Origin: Roseateles_B sp051857535
Lineage (GTDB): Bacteria; Pseudomonadota; Gammaproteobacteria; Burkholderiales; Burkholderiaceae_C
Direction of reading: 5' to 3'
Length of the DNA stretch: 64,000 nt
NCBI RefSeq assembly: GCF_051857535.1
Contig: NZ_JBPZGY010000015.1
Coordinates: forward strand, 1 to 64,000
Both the position numbers and the translations under genes were made by a program. Positions 42,401-51,300 of the stretch are shown piece by piece (within the stretch, counting starts at the first letter, position 1; each line of letters starts with the position of its first letter). Below the pieces are notes generated by a model that saw nothing but the letters and a program-made list of their open reading frames with translations, was not told the origin of the DNA and ran no database searches.

Positions 42401-42646
42401 CTGTCGGTGAAATTCCCGCGTGGGCTGGACTGGAGCACGGTGGTGGACCTTGCCGACGCTGCGCTGTATGCCGTCAAGCGCGGCGGACGCGATGGCTGGC
42501 TGGGCCTGGTCAGCGCCGAGGCCGATACGCTGGAGGAGCTGCGTGAATGGAGCCGCCGGCCGCTGGCCGAATGGGCGGCCACCGGCCGGCTCAAGGTGGT
42601 CGGCTCGGGCCAGCAGCGCGACGCGGTGCCGGCGGCCCAGGCCTGA
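39452..42646 (+). CDS. Two-component-type propeller sensor with GGDEF diguanylate cyclase domain
   Basis: The 1064-residue protein has an N-terminal signal segment (LLPRFLLLALVMKVLGAAAQ). Many propeller blades follow, with repeated LWVGT/VWVGT motifs, then a Y_Y_Y domain (LNYRYRLQGYDKDWVLGEAS). A membrane helix (LGGVLLGLLGIYGIVQI) and a short coiled coil lead to the cyclase. The active site GGEEF is at 931-935 and the RxxD inhibitory site R922-D925 is intact, so it should make cyclic di-GMP with feedback. It senses a periplasmic signal. No cognate gene is next to it. Confidence 0.9.
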   Translation: MLVRLLPRFLLLALVMKVLGAAAQDQAPRLIPALVEPRFEAVGDVASITDGVVSALAQDGRGFIWVGTTAGLVRFDGYQLRTYQLGNDNRKAQAGTSFVRSLLASQDGVLWIGTESDGLARFDPQTDRWTFFRSKPDDPQALAPGTVRALAQALDGTLWVGTIGGGLDRFDPASGQFTHFRQGAASGLPDDRIQALFIDSHGDLWVGTWNGVARLRKGADRFETLQVEGRPLGERIITLLAESPDGHLWVGTQQGDLLRLGKASPQLQWIEQGEQSGRRDTLYAMVAPDPQRLWVARASGIEEREPASGRLLRRLQHDIRRPWGLAGNDVRALLKDAAGWVWVGSYGGGLQLHNPANAGLWVRHADLDERSPLAQADVRSIVQLRSGAIWMGTNERGVAILDRELHVQGHIAPQEGSGFRGGRVGGLAQTPDGQVWVGTDTALYRFNEARQLLGQYAAGKGRIRRLMADSSGRLWVATQDGLFRYDAGQDRLQRVALSGGRKLSGDVNALAEDPDGRLWVGGEGGLYQLPKGSDELEELRSPTGAGLSNHSVLGLLIDRQQRVWVDTAGGLHLLKGWQGQEARFERISERHGLGGKAFGANLMDDEQGRIWTHRAVFDPKTGRHHELSAADGAAFGTGWFRAYARLDDGRMLVGGSKGVLVIDASRFKPWTYQPPLVVSELRIAGERTSPGPRGQTVVLQPGQRDVSVEFAALDFSNPAVLNYRYRLQGYDKDWVLGEASQRSASYTNLDPGRYLLQVQGSNRVGQWSPHELLIPLHVQPAWWQTWWARLGGVLLGLLGIYGIVQIRTGYLRRAQAVLEARVRERTHELLTLSQALKEASLTDPLTGLRNRRFLAQHIESDINSVVRGYEGEVLRLAREPGQDMVFFMVDLDHFKQVNDDYGHAAGDAVLAQMQALLRQVFRDADYLIRWGGEEFLVVARNTDRHHAAELAERARRTLSRYDFQLDDGRTLRRTCSLGFAAFPLSVKFPRGLDWSTVVDLADAALYAVKRGGRDGWLGLVSAEADTLEELREWSRRPLAEWAATGRLKVVGSGQQRDAVPAAQA

Positions 42647-42660
42647 TCAAGGCCCTGGCA

Positions 42661-42686
42661 AGACCTGACCCCCTGGGCCCAGGTCT
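42661..42686. terminator. Possible hairpin between convergent genes
   Basis: AGACCTG (42661-42667) pairs with CAGGTCT (42680-42686). No T run follows on either strand. It could act as a weak bidirectional stop. Confidence 0.3.
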
Positions 42687-42701
42687 GCCGGGCCAGACCC
42701 A

Positions 42702-44321
42702 TTACTGCGGGCGGTAGGTCACGGTCAGCGTGTAGCTGCCGGCCGTGTAGCCCTTGACCAGCACATAGCCATCGCTGTTTGTCGTGACGTTGATGGTGCA
42801 GGTCTCGGTGGCGGTGCTGCCGTCGGACTTGCAGCCGTAGCTGCTGGTCGTGGGCACCGAGCCGAGCTTGCCGTAGATGTCGATGTCGCCCGTGCCGGTG
42901 GTGGACAGCTTGAGGCTGCCGCCCGCCGCGACCTTGAAGGGGCCGTAGCTCTTGGTCTGTCCGGTGCTGAGGCTGCCGGTGAAGGTCTCGGTCCTGTTGG
43001 CGGGCGTGGTGGTGGGGCCGTCGCTGCCCAGTTCCACGGCATAGGCCAGGCCCATGCGCGCGAACTTCAGCGAGTGGGCGCCGGTGCTGTCACTGTTGGC
43101 CAGGGTGTCATAGGCGGTGTGGATGTTCTTGTTGTCACCGGACATCGAGGACTCGAAGGGCATGGTGGTCGCATAGCCCTTGGCGTTCCAGGAGGCATGG
43201 TCGGAGCAGGCATAGCCGCAGCGGTCGGTTCCCACCGTCAGGGTCGGCAGATAGGTCTTGATCAGGTTGGTGACGAAGGTGTTCTGCGCGCTGTCCGTGT
43301 AGTCGGTGAAGATGTAGATGTCGCTGGCAGAGCCCTTGTAGTTGGTCATGTCCAGCTGCATCACGCCCACGACGTTGGCGCCGGCGGCGGCAAAGCTGTT
43401 GGCGATCTCGGCCGAGCCGCGCAGGCCCACTTCCTCGGCCGCGTAGGCCATGAACTTGATGGTGCGGCGCGGCTTGTAGTTGCTGGCCAGCATGGTGCGG
43501 TAGATCTCGGTGAGGCTGGCAACGCCGGAGGCGTCGTCGTCGGCACCGGGTGCGCGGGTGGTCTCGCTGGTACCGGACTGGTTGATCGAGTCCAGGTGGC
43601 CGCCCAGGACCACGATCTCGTTGCCGTTGTCCGTGCCCTTGATGGTGGCGATCACCGACTTCTGCTTCCAGCCGCTGTGGGTGAACTGCTCCACCGTGAT
43701 GTCGGTGCGGCCATTGGCCATGGTGAGCCACTTGTTCTTCAGCCAGTCAGAGGCGTTGGAGCCGGCCGTGGTCGTGTAGTAGCGGTTGGTGTAGTTGTTG
43801 GACAGGTCCGAGATGGTCTGCACGATGTTGCTGGCCTGCATCTGCGACAGCATGGGGTTGACCACGGTCTGCTGGTCGATCACGTAGCTGGGACGGGTGG
43901 CCAGGGTGCTGCGGTCGGTCAGGATGCGGGCGTTGGTACGGCTGCCGGCGTGCAGATCCAGGGCGCGGCGGCCGTCGCGCTCGCTGGCGTGGTGCATGTA
44001 GCCGCCGCAGCGGTGCTGGTTCTCGTGCAGGGCGGTGGACAGTGCGGGCAGCAGGTCTTCGTCAATCTGCACCAGGTGCAGCTTCTCGGCCTTGAGGGCG
44101 GCGCTGGGCGTGGCCAGGCCGGCGATGTCGCCGCGGCGCAGCTGGGCCTCGGACACGGCCACCGAGGCCGTGGCGCGGGTGCTCGGCTGCAGCTTCTGCA
44201 GCTCGCTGAAGGCGCCATCGCCCAGGCTGATCCAGACCTTGTCGCCGGCCTGGGCCGGGACGCTGAGGCAGAAGAGGCTGGCGGCGAGGGCCAGGGCGGA
44301 CAAGGCATTCTTGCGTTGCAT
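42702..44321 (-). CDS. Secreted M28-family zinc aminopeptidase with PPC domain
   Basis: The 539-residue protein has a signal peptide (ALALAASLFCLSVPAQA). The M28 core shows the zinc ligands: VLGGHLDSI, PGADDDASG, AAEEVGLRG, MQLDMTN and a late His (NIHTAYD). A C-terminal pre-peptidase-type beta domain (from about residue 430, FTGSLSTGQTKSYG) follows. It resembles the Vibrio/Aeromonas leucyl aminopeptidases. AGGAGACC precedes the ATG. It is probably exported by type II secretion. Confidence 0.9.
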   Translation of the reverse strand: MQRKNALSALALAASLFCLSVPAQAGDKVWISLGDGAFSELQKLQPSTRATASVAVSEAQLRRGDIAGLATPSAALKAEKLHLVQIDEDLLPALSTALHENQHRCGGYMHHASERDGRRALDLHAGSRTNARILTDRSTLATRPSYVIDQQTVVNPMLSQMQASNIVQTISDLSNNYTNRYYTTTAGSNASDWLKNKWLTMANGRTDITVEQFTHSGWKQKSVIATIKGTDNGNEIVVLGGHLDSINQSGTSETTRAPGADDDASGVASLTEIYRTMLASNYKPRRTIKFMAYAAEEVGLRGSAEIANSFAAAGANVVGVMQLDMTNYKGSASDIYIFTDYTDSAQNTFVTNLIKTYLPTLTVGTDRCGYACSDHASWNAKGYATTMPFESSMSGDNKNIHTAYDTLANSDSTGAHSLKFARMGLAYAVELGSDGPTTTPANRTETFTGSLSTGQTKSYGPFKVAAGGSLKLSTTGTGDIDIYGKLGSVPTTSSYGCKSDGSTATETCTINVTTNSDGYVLVKGYTAGSYTLTVTYRPQ

Positions 44322-44611
44322 GGAGGTCTCCTGAAGGTTAGGGACTGGGACCTCACACCGCCCTGCTCGTGGCAGCGAGCAATGTCAGCAGGCCCCTGTT
44401 GCTTGCGCGCTGCGGGACTGCCAGCGTCGGCGTCGCCGATTGTTCGGGCGGCAATCGCCCGCCGTGCTCAGGGTTTGTGCTGGATTTGTCGTCCGATCGG
44501 CTCATGGCCGGGGGGAAGCTGTAAGACTTGACAGGGGGGCGGGCGTTTCGACCCCCTTGCCTGTTGTGGCAGGCACACGCCTTGTATCAGGACGTAGGGC
44601 CGCTCAAGCGC
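44322..44611. other. 290-bp intergenic region
   Basis: This stretch holds the upstream region of the M28 aminopeptidase gene and the end of murU. I see no coding frame, hairpin or repeat of note. Confidence 0.4.
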
Positions 44612-45322
44612 TCACGAGGCAAGGCCCCCGGCCTGGGCCGCAGCCAGGCGCTCGGGCGTGCCGACGTCGGTCCACTCGCCGCCGTAGAGCGTGGCGCTGA
44701 TACGCCCCTGGGCGATGCCGCGCTCCAGGCAGGGGCGCAGGGGCAGGGGCTGGTCGGGGGGGACGCCCTCGAACAGGCTTCGCTTGAAGAGACCCACGCA
44801 GGACCAGGTGAAGCGCGGGCTCACCGCCTCGCCGCTGAGGGCCAGGCCTCCGGGGCTGATGCCGAAATCGCCGCGCGGATGATGAGGCTGGTTGGGTACC
44901 AGCCAGAGGTGGGCCAGGCGCTCGCTGGCGGCGAAGTCCTTCGCCGCCTGCACGTCCAGGACCAGGCCTGGCAGGAAGACGTCGCCCGACAGCACCCAGA
45001 AGGCCTCGTCGCCCTGCGCGCACAGCAGGGGCAGGGCCTTGGCGATGCCCCCGGCGGTCTCCAGAGCGCGGCCGTGGTCCTTCTGCTCGTCGCTGTAGTG
45101 CAGGCGCAGGCCGAAGCGGCTGCCGTCCCCCAGTTGGGCCGGGAACTGCTCGGCCAGCCAGGCGCAGTTGATGACGATGTCGCGCACGCCGGCCGCGGCC
45201 AGGGCCTGGATGTGCCAGGTGATCAGGGGCTGGCCGCGCACGCTCAGCAGGGGCTTGGGGGTGTGGTCGGTCAGGGGCCGCATGCGCTCGCCGCGGCCGG
45301 CCGCCAGGATGATGGCTCTCAT
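44612..45322 (-). CDS. murU: N-acetylmuramate-1-phosphate uridylyltransferase-like (MurU)
   Basis: The 236-residue nucleotidyltransferase starts MRAIILAAGRGERMRPLTDH with the LxxGxGxRMxPLT motif and continues KPLLSVRGQPLITWH. FWVLSGDVFL supplies the metal-binding Asp. Size and motif fit MurU, which makes UDP-MurNAc in the peptidoglycan recycling bypass. The hemerythrin gene lies upstream on the same strand with 27 bp between. Confidence 0.85.
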   Translation of the reverse strand: MRAIILAAGRGERMRPLTDHTPKPLLSVRGQPLITWHIQALAAAGVRDIVINCAWLAEQFPAQLGDGSRFGLRLHYSDEQKDHGRALETAGGIAKALPLLCAQGDEAFWVLSGDVFLPGLVLDVQAAKDFAASERLAHLWLVPNQPHHPRGDFGISPGGLALSGEAVSPRFTWSCVGLFKRSLFEGVPPDQPLPLRPCLERGIAQGRISATLYGGEWTDVGTPERLAAAQAGGLAS

Positions 45323-45349
45323 GCCCCTCAGTCTACGGGGCTGCCGGGC

Positions 45350-45970
45350 TCAGGGCTGCAGTCGTGGAGCCAGGCCCAGAGGTTCGGGCAGGGCGTTGAG
45401 CACGCGCTGGAACACGGCATGGTAGGGACCGTCCAGCTCGGCCTGCAACTGGCCCAGGTGGCGGCCGGTGAGGGGGTCCTTGTTCTCGGCGAAGGCCTGG
45501 TCCAGATCCTGCCAGTCTTCCTCGCTGAAGAGCTTGAGGGCCGCGGGCAGGATCTCGCGCTCCTCGATGTCCATGTGCTGCAGGTAGTGGTGCACATAGC
45601 GCTCGGCCAACTGCTCGAAGGCGGCGCGGCGGGCCTCGCCCAGCATCTCGAAGCCCAGCAGGCTGTGCTCCAGGTCGCGGATGGCGCGCTCGCCGCGGGC
45701 ATGGTCCTCGTCCAGCTTGTCCAGCAGCTCGCGCATGGCCGGGGCACGGGCGCGCAGCTTGGGGAAGAGCAGCTCGGATTCCTTGGGGTGGTGCAGCCGC
45801 TCCGGGAACTCGTCCACGTAGAAGAGCATGGCCCGCAGGGCGGCGAAGTCCGGCAGGGTGCCGGCACGGCGGTGCTCGGCCAGCAGCAGCGGCAGGGTGC
45901 GCAGCATGGCGGCCAGGGCGGCATGCTCGTCGCGGATGATGCGCAGGGTCAGGGGCTTGGGGCCGGTCAT
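45350..45970 (-). CDS. Hemerythrin-domain protein
   Basis: The 206-residue four-helix protein has iron-binding candidates in IIRDEHAALAAM, ERLHHPKESELLFP, DKLDEDHARGE and YVHHYLQHMDIEEREILP, the usual H-HxxxE-H-HxxxD-like set. GGAGAC precedes the ATG at 45970. A role in oxygen or NO handling or sensing is possible; nothing here decides. Confidence 0.88.
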   Translation of the reverse strand: MTGPKPLTLRIIRDEHAALAAMLRTLPLLLAEHRRAGTLPDFAALRAMLFYVDEFPERLHHPKESELLFPKLRARAPAMRELLDKLDEDHARGERAIRDLEHSLLGFEMLGEARRAAFEQLAERYVHHYLQHMDIEEREILPAALKLFSEEDWQDLDQAFAENKDPLTGRHLGQLQAELDGPYHAVFQRVLNALPEPLGLAPRLQP

Positions 45971-46179
45971 GGGGTGTCTCCGTGCGTCTTTTCGGGCTTT
46001 GCCAAGACTCGCCGCAGGACGCCCCAGCAGCCTTGCCATGGATCAAGAAGCGTGAAGCCCTTGGCGGATATCCAGGGACGTAATCGTTTGCGCGCAGCGA
46101 GGGTTTGCCGGCGGGGCGAAGTGAGGCCATCGCCCCTTAAAATGCCGGGTTTACCCCCAACTTACCGCCCGCACCCACC

Positions 46180-48222
46180 ATGGTTGACACCGCTGCAAGC
46201 ACCCCCACCCTGATGGCCCACGCCATCCGCGCACTGGCCATGGACGCCGTGCAGCAGGCCAACTCCGGGCACCCGGGCGCGCCCATGGGCATGGCCGAGA
46301 TGGCCGTCGCCCTGTGGGGTCGCCACCTGCGTCACAACCCGGCCAATCCGCACTGGGCGGATCGCGACCGCTTCGTGCTGTCCAACGGCCACGGCTCCAT
46401 GCTGATCTATGCCCTGCTGCACCTGAGCGGCTATGCGCTTTCGATCGAGGAGTTGAAGAACTTCCGCCAGCTGCACAGCAAGACCCCGGGCCACCCTGAG
46501 GTGGGCATCACCCCGGGCGTCGAGACAACCACCGGCCCCCTGGGCCAGGGCATCACCAATGCCGTGGGCCTGGCCCTGGCGGAGAAGATGCTGGCCAAGG
46601 AATTCAACCGTGAGGGTCACGCCATCGTTGACCACCACACCTATGTCTTCCTGGGCGACGGCTGCCTGATGGAAGGCATCTCGCACGAGGCCTGCGCCCT
46701 GGCAGGCGCCTGGAAGCTGAACAAGCTGATCGCTCTGTACGACGACAACGGCATCTCCATCGACGGCCAGGTTGCTCCCTGGTTCATCGACAACACCGCT
46801 CAGCGTTTCGAGGCCTATGGCTGGAACGTCATCGGCCCGGTGGACGGCCATGATGTGGACGCCGTGGATGCCGCCATTGCCGCCGCCAAGAAGAGCAGCG
46901 ACAAGCCCACGCTGATCATCTCCAAGACGCACATCGGCAAGGGCTCGCCCAACCGCGCCAACACCGCCAAGGCCCACGGCGAGCCCCTGGGCGCAGAGGA
47001 AATCAAGCTGACCCGCGAGGCCCTGGGCTGGTCGCACGAGCCCTTCCAGATCCCGGCGGACGTCTACGCTGCCTGGGATGCCAAGACCGCCGGCGCTGAC
47101 GCCGAAAAGGCCTGGGACGAGCGCTTCGATGCCTATGCCGCCGCCCACCCCGAGCTGGCTGCCGAGTTCCAGCGCCGCATGGCCGGCGTGCTGCCCGCCA
47201 ACTTCGCGCAGATCGCGGTGGACGCTGTCGTTGCCGCCCACGAGAAGGCCGAGACCGTGGCCAGCCGCAAGGCCAGCCAGCTGGCCCTGGAAGCCTTCAC
47301 CGCCGCCCTGCCCGAGCTGCTGGGCGGTTCGGCCGACCTGACCGGCTCCAACCTGACCAACACCAAGAGCACGCCCGCCTTCCGCCTGGAAGCCGACGGC
47401 AGCGCCAACGGGGGCCGCCACATCAACTACGGCGTGCGCGAGTTCGGCATGGCCGCCATCATGAACGGCATCGCCCTGCATGGCGGCTACATCCCCTACG
47501 GCGGTACCTTCCTGACCTTCAGCGACTACAGCCGCAATGCCATCCGCATGGCTGCGCTGATGAAGCAGCGCGTCATCCACGTCTTCACCCACGATTCCAT
47601 CGGCCTGGGCGAGGACGGCCCGACGCACCAATCCATCGAGCATGTCTCCAGCCTGCGCCTGATCCCGGGTCTGGATGTCTGGCGTCCGGCGGACACCGTG
47701 GAGACCGTGGTCGCCTGGACCATGGCCATCGGCAATGCCCAGCGCCCCAGCGTGCTGGCCCTGTCGCGCCAGAACCTGCCTTACGCGCCCAAGACGGCGG
47801 TCGATGAAATCGCCAAGGGCGCCTATGTGCTGGCCGAGCCCAGCGAGGTGGGTCTCAAGAAGAAGGCCCAGGTGGTGATCATGGCCTCCGGCTCGGAAGT
47901 GCAGCTGGCCCTGAACGCCCAGGCTCTGCTGGCCAAGGACGGCATCGCCGCCCGCGTGGTTTCGGTGCCGAGCACGAACGTGTTTGACCGCCAGGACGCC
48001 GCCTACAAGGCCAGCGTGCTGCCCGCCGGCCTGCCCCGCGTGGCCGTGGAGGCCGGCGTGACGGACTTCTGGTGGAAGTATGGCGTCAGCGCCGTCGTGG
48101 GCATCGACAGCTATGGCGAGTCCGCCCCCGCTCCGGTGCTGTTCAAGCATTTCGGCTTCACCGCCGAGAACGTCGTGGACACCGTCAAGGTGGCGGTGGG
48201 CGCCGCTCGCTTGAAGCGTTGA
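46180..48222 (+). CDS. tkt: Transketolase
   Basis: The 680-residue thiamine-diphosphate enzyme of the pentose-phosphate and Calvin pathways includes QQANSGHPGAPMGMA, VETTTGPLGQGI, the ThDP motif LGDGCLMEGISHEACALAG to DDNGISIDG, and DSIGLGEDGPTHQ. Family length is normal. It is followed by a strong terminator. No Calvin-cycle genes are adjacent, so a pentose-phosphate role is likely. Confidence 0.96.
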   Translation: MVDTAASTPTLMAHAIRALAMDAVQQANSGHPGAPMGMAEMAVALWGRHLRHNPANPHWADRDRFVLSNGHGSMLIYALLHLSGYALSIEELKNFRQLHSKTPGHPEVGITPGVETTTGPLGQGITNAVGLALAEKMLAKEFNREGHAIVDHHTYVFLGDGCLMEGISHEACALAGAWKLNKLIALYDDNGISIDGQVAPWFIDNTAQRFEAYGWNVIGPVDGHDVDAVDAAIAAAKKSSDKPTLIISKTHIGKGSPNRANTAKAHGEPLGAEEIKLTREALGWSHEPFQIPADVYAAWDAKTAGADAEKAWDERFDAYAAAHPELAAEFQRRMAGVLPANFAQIAVDAVVAAHEKAETVASRKASQLALEAFTAALPELLGGSADLTGSNLTNTKSTPAFRLEADGSANGGRHINYGVREFGMAAIMNGIALHGGYIPYGGTFLTFSDYSRNAIRMAALMKQRVIHVFTHDSIGLGEDGPTHQSIEHVSSLRLIPGLDVWRPADTVETVVAWTMAIGNAQRPSVLALSRQNLPYAPKTAVDEIAKGAYVLAEPSEVGLKKKAQVVIMASGSEVQLALNAQALLAKDGIAARVVSVPSTNVFDRQDAAYKASVLPAGLPRVAVEAGVTDFWWKYGVSAVVGIDSYGESAPAPVLFKHFGFTAENVVDTVKVAVGAARLKR

Positions 48223-48264
48223 GATGGCAGCGCCGGCGCCTGGATGGCCGGCATGCTGTCGAAG

Positions 48265-48290
48265 AGAGGCCGCCTGAGGGCGGCCTCTTT
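48265..48290 (+). terminator. Terminator after tkt
   Basis: A perfect 10-bp stem AGAGGCCGCC (48265-48274) and GGCGGCCTCT (48279-48288) has a TGAG loop and a short T run after it. Confidence 0.75.
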
Positions 48291-48350
48291 GCATGGGCGG
48301 AGCCGCAGTCCTCTTTGTTTGCCTACCGCAGCCCCCGGCCGGCCTTCACG

Positions 48351-51300
48351 TCAGCCCAGCTGGAGTCTTCGCTTCACCAGGTCCACCACGGGCAGGTAGT
48401 TGCTGGCTTCCAGCTTGGCCTTGCCTTGTGGCATGACCTTGTCCGCCAGGGAGTTCAAGGCGTCGGCCAGGTGGACCGTGAAGGTGCCGATGTCCTGCAG
48501 CTGCTGGGTCGTGGATTGACCGCATTCGACGGGACCGATGTCTGCCACCAATGCCTTGAGTTCGGCCAGGTTTGCTTTCCAGTGCTGCACATGGCGCAGG
48601 CGCTCCGTCAGCCTGCCGATGCCAGCGTCTTCGAGAACAACAGGGATGACGCGCCGGGCGAACTGCTCAGGGTCACGCTGGGCCCGTTCCCAGATGAAGC
48701 CGAGCTCGCGCATGCAGTCGACGCTCTGCATGTAGCGGGCGCTGAGCACGACGAGCACGCACAGACCGCGGCCGATCTCCTCCTCGAAGCGCCGGATGCT
48801 GTCGCCTGTGCGCATCACCTCCTTGTCGCGGTGGACCTCGACCCAGGGGGTCAGTGCCTTTTGCAGGCCGTCCACGGTGGCGTCGCTGTCGCCTCCCCAG
48901 GCGTAGGACACGTAGACCACGGGCTTGTCACGCGTTGACGTGGCCCCGGACGGAAGTGGGGCCGGGACGACGATAGGTGGGCGCGCAGGATCGGCATCCA
49001 TCGACTCCCGCGCCCTGGGTTCATCAGTGGCTGAGGCCGTTCGGCTGGGCTCTCCGCGGATCCAGTGCTTCTCTGGTGGCCTGCCGATCTGCACGCCCTG
49101 CAGCAGGTGAGCGACGACCTGCTCCAGGTACGTGCCAGGATTTGCGCCCGAGGCTTCCAGCACCACGCGCCCCGGCCCTTGCCCTGTCGCGTCCAGCTGG
49201 CAATCCATGCGCAGCAGTGTCTTGGCGTGAGCGTCAAACAGGCAGCAGCCGTGACGCCAATACACGGCATTCCTTCCGGCCATGGAACCCATTTCCGCCA
49301 GCAGTGTCCGTTGAAGGCCGGCGTGGAGAAAGGGGTAGACCAGGTGCAGCTCCGCATCGGGTTGGGCATCGCGCCACACGCTGTCTTCGGCTGATTTCAT
49401 GGCAGCGCGCTCCTGCAGGCAGTCCGGCGCCAAGTACTCGCCCTCCGCGAGTTCGAAGCAGACCCGGCAAGACACCATGAGACTCAGGAAGTGGGCCTGC
49501 TCTTTCGCGCTGAAGCGGCCTTCCCAGAGCAGGCTTTCCAGGAGCTCTGCCGTGAAGCGCCCGCCTTGCCGTCTCAGGGCAGGCAGCACCTTGTCCCTAT
49601 GCAGCAAGGCATAGACCCCCTCCAGCGCCCAGGCCTGATCCAGGATCAGCGCGCTGTCAAAGACGCCCTCGCGCCAGAACACCTGGCCCGACTGGTGCAG
49701 ATAGGTGAGCAAGGTCGTCGGGGCACGCACGCCGTGCGTGTTGCAGAGTTGCTGATAGTCGGCCAGGGGCATCACCTTCTGGGTTTGGGCGTGCTGGCGC
49801 ACGACCTTGCCCAACTCGGCCCAGTTCTTGGGAATGAGCTCCTCCCCGTAGCGCTCGGCCAGAAGCTTGGCCCCCGAGCGCAAGTCCAGCATCAGGCGTT
49901 CCAGGCCATCGTCGCTCTTGGCACTGCAGCTGCTGCGACGCAGCCATCGAAACCCGTGCTCGGCGGGGATGGGCGCCTCAAGCAAGGACGACTCCCCATC
50001 ACACTGTGCCTGGGCGACGATCAGGGGCGCCTCGGGCCCGGCCATGGAACGCACATATTCGAGCCAGTAGGACAGGCGGTGCGAGGGCAGACACAGGCCG
50101 CCGTCCCAGACTTCATGCACACCTTCCTGTTCGTGGTGCCACAGCAGGAGGTACATGGCGCGCTCGTCCAGGAAAAGGCTGTGCGTGCCAAGAAACAGAT
50201 CCTGACCGCCAAAATCCCAGAGCTGCACGGTCTGGGGCGCCTGCTGCACTCTGCCCGGCAGCTCGAAGCGCTGCAGGATCACGCCGTGGGTGCTGGGCAC
50301 GCTTTCATCGAAGGGCAGACCGCAGAGGCGGCGCGAGATCTGTGTCTTGCCGATGCGGCCGTTGCCCAGCACGAAAAGCTTGACCTCGTCAGCGGGGATG
50401 CTGCCGTGCTCTGCCAGATCGTTCATCCAGCCCGTCATGCGATCGAGCAGGTTGTCGTGGTGCATTCGCGAGCGCAGGTCGGCTGGCAGGCAGGCCAGGG
50501 TGCTGGCCGTCAGAGTTGTGAGCTGCGGCCAGCTTGCCCAGCACGAGAGGGCCGTCAGGCCAGGTGTGGGAGACCTGTGAACGCGCAGAATACGCAGCTC
50601 GGCCAGCGCAAGAAGGGGGGACAGATCCTGCAGCATGGGGCAGCCGCTCAAGTCCAGGGAGGCCAGCTGCTTCAGCAGCGCCAGCGGGGACAGGTCCTTG
50701 AGAGCCTTGCAAGCGAAGAGGTCGAGCGTTCGGAGTTGCTCCAAGTTCGCCAAGGGCCTCAAGTCCGCGAGGTCTTGGTTCCCGCTCAGCGTCAGCCTGC
50801 TGAGCTGCGTCAGTTCGCCGATTGGAGTGACGTCCTGAATGCCTCTGCAGTCACTCAGGGCCAGGTGCTTCAGGTGCTTCAGGCTGGCGAGCGCAGAGAG
50901 GTCCCGGATTGCAGTGCCTCCCGACACGTCCAGCGACTCCAGTTGGGGAAGCGCGCCGATGGGCGCCAGCTCATGCAAAGCTGTGCAATCCATCAGCTCC
51001 AATTGTTCGAGCTGTTTCAGATTGGCCAGTGGGGCCAGCCTTTCAAGCCTATGGGCGCCCGTGATGCGCAGCGTCCTGAGGTGTTCCATGCCGGCCAGTG
51101 CCGACAGGTCTTCAAACGCCGTACAGGAGGTCACCGTGAGCGATTCGAGCAGGTGCAAGTCGCTGAGGGCTGACAGTTCGGTCAGACCGCTGAGGCCGTA
51201 CAGGTCCAGCGACTGAAGCTGGCTGAGTCCGGCAACTGCCTTGAGACTGAGCGCTTTCTCCCGGGCGTGCAGCTGCAAGTTGCGCAGCTGTGGGAGCCGC

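Noticed and set aside
43074..46213. Two long plus-strand frames opposite the aminopeptidase, MurU and hemerythrin genes
   Set aside because: Repetitive Gly/Val/Gln/Leu sequence; the minus strand has three well-motivated genes with ribosome-binding sites.
46162..48294. 710-codon minus-strand frame opposite tkt
   Set aside because: tkt is unmistakable on the plus strand.
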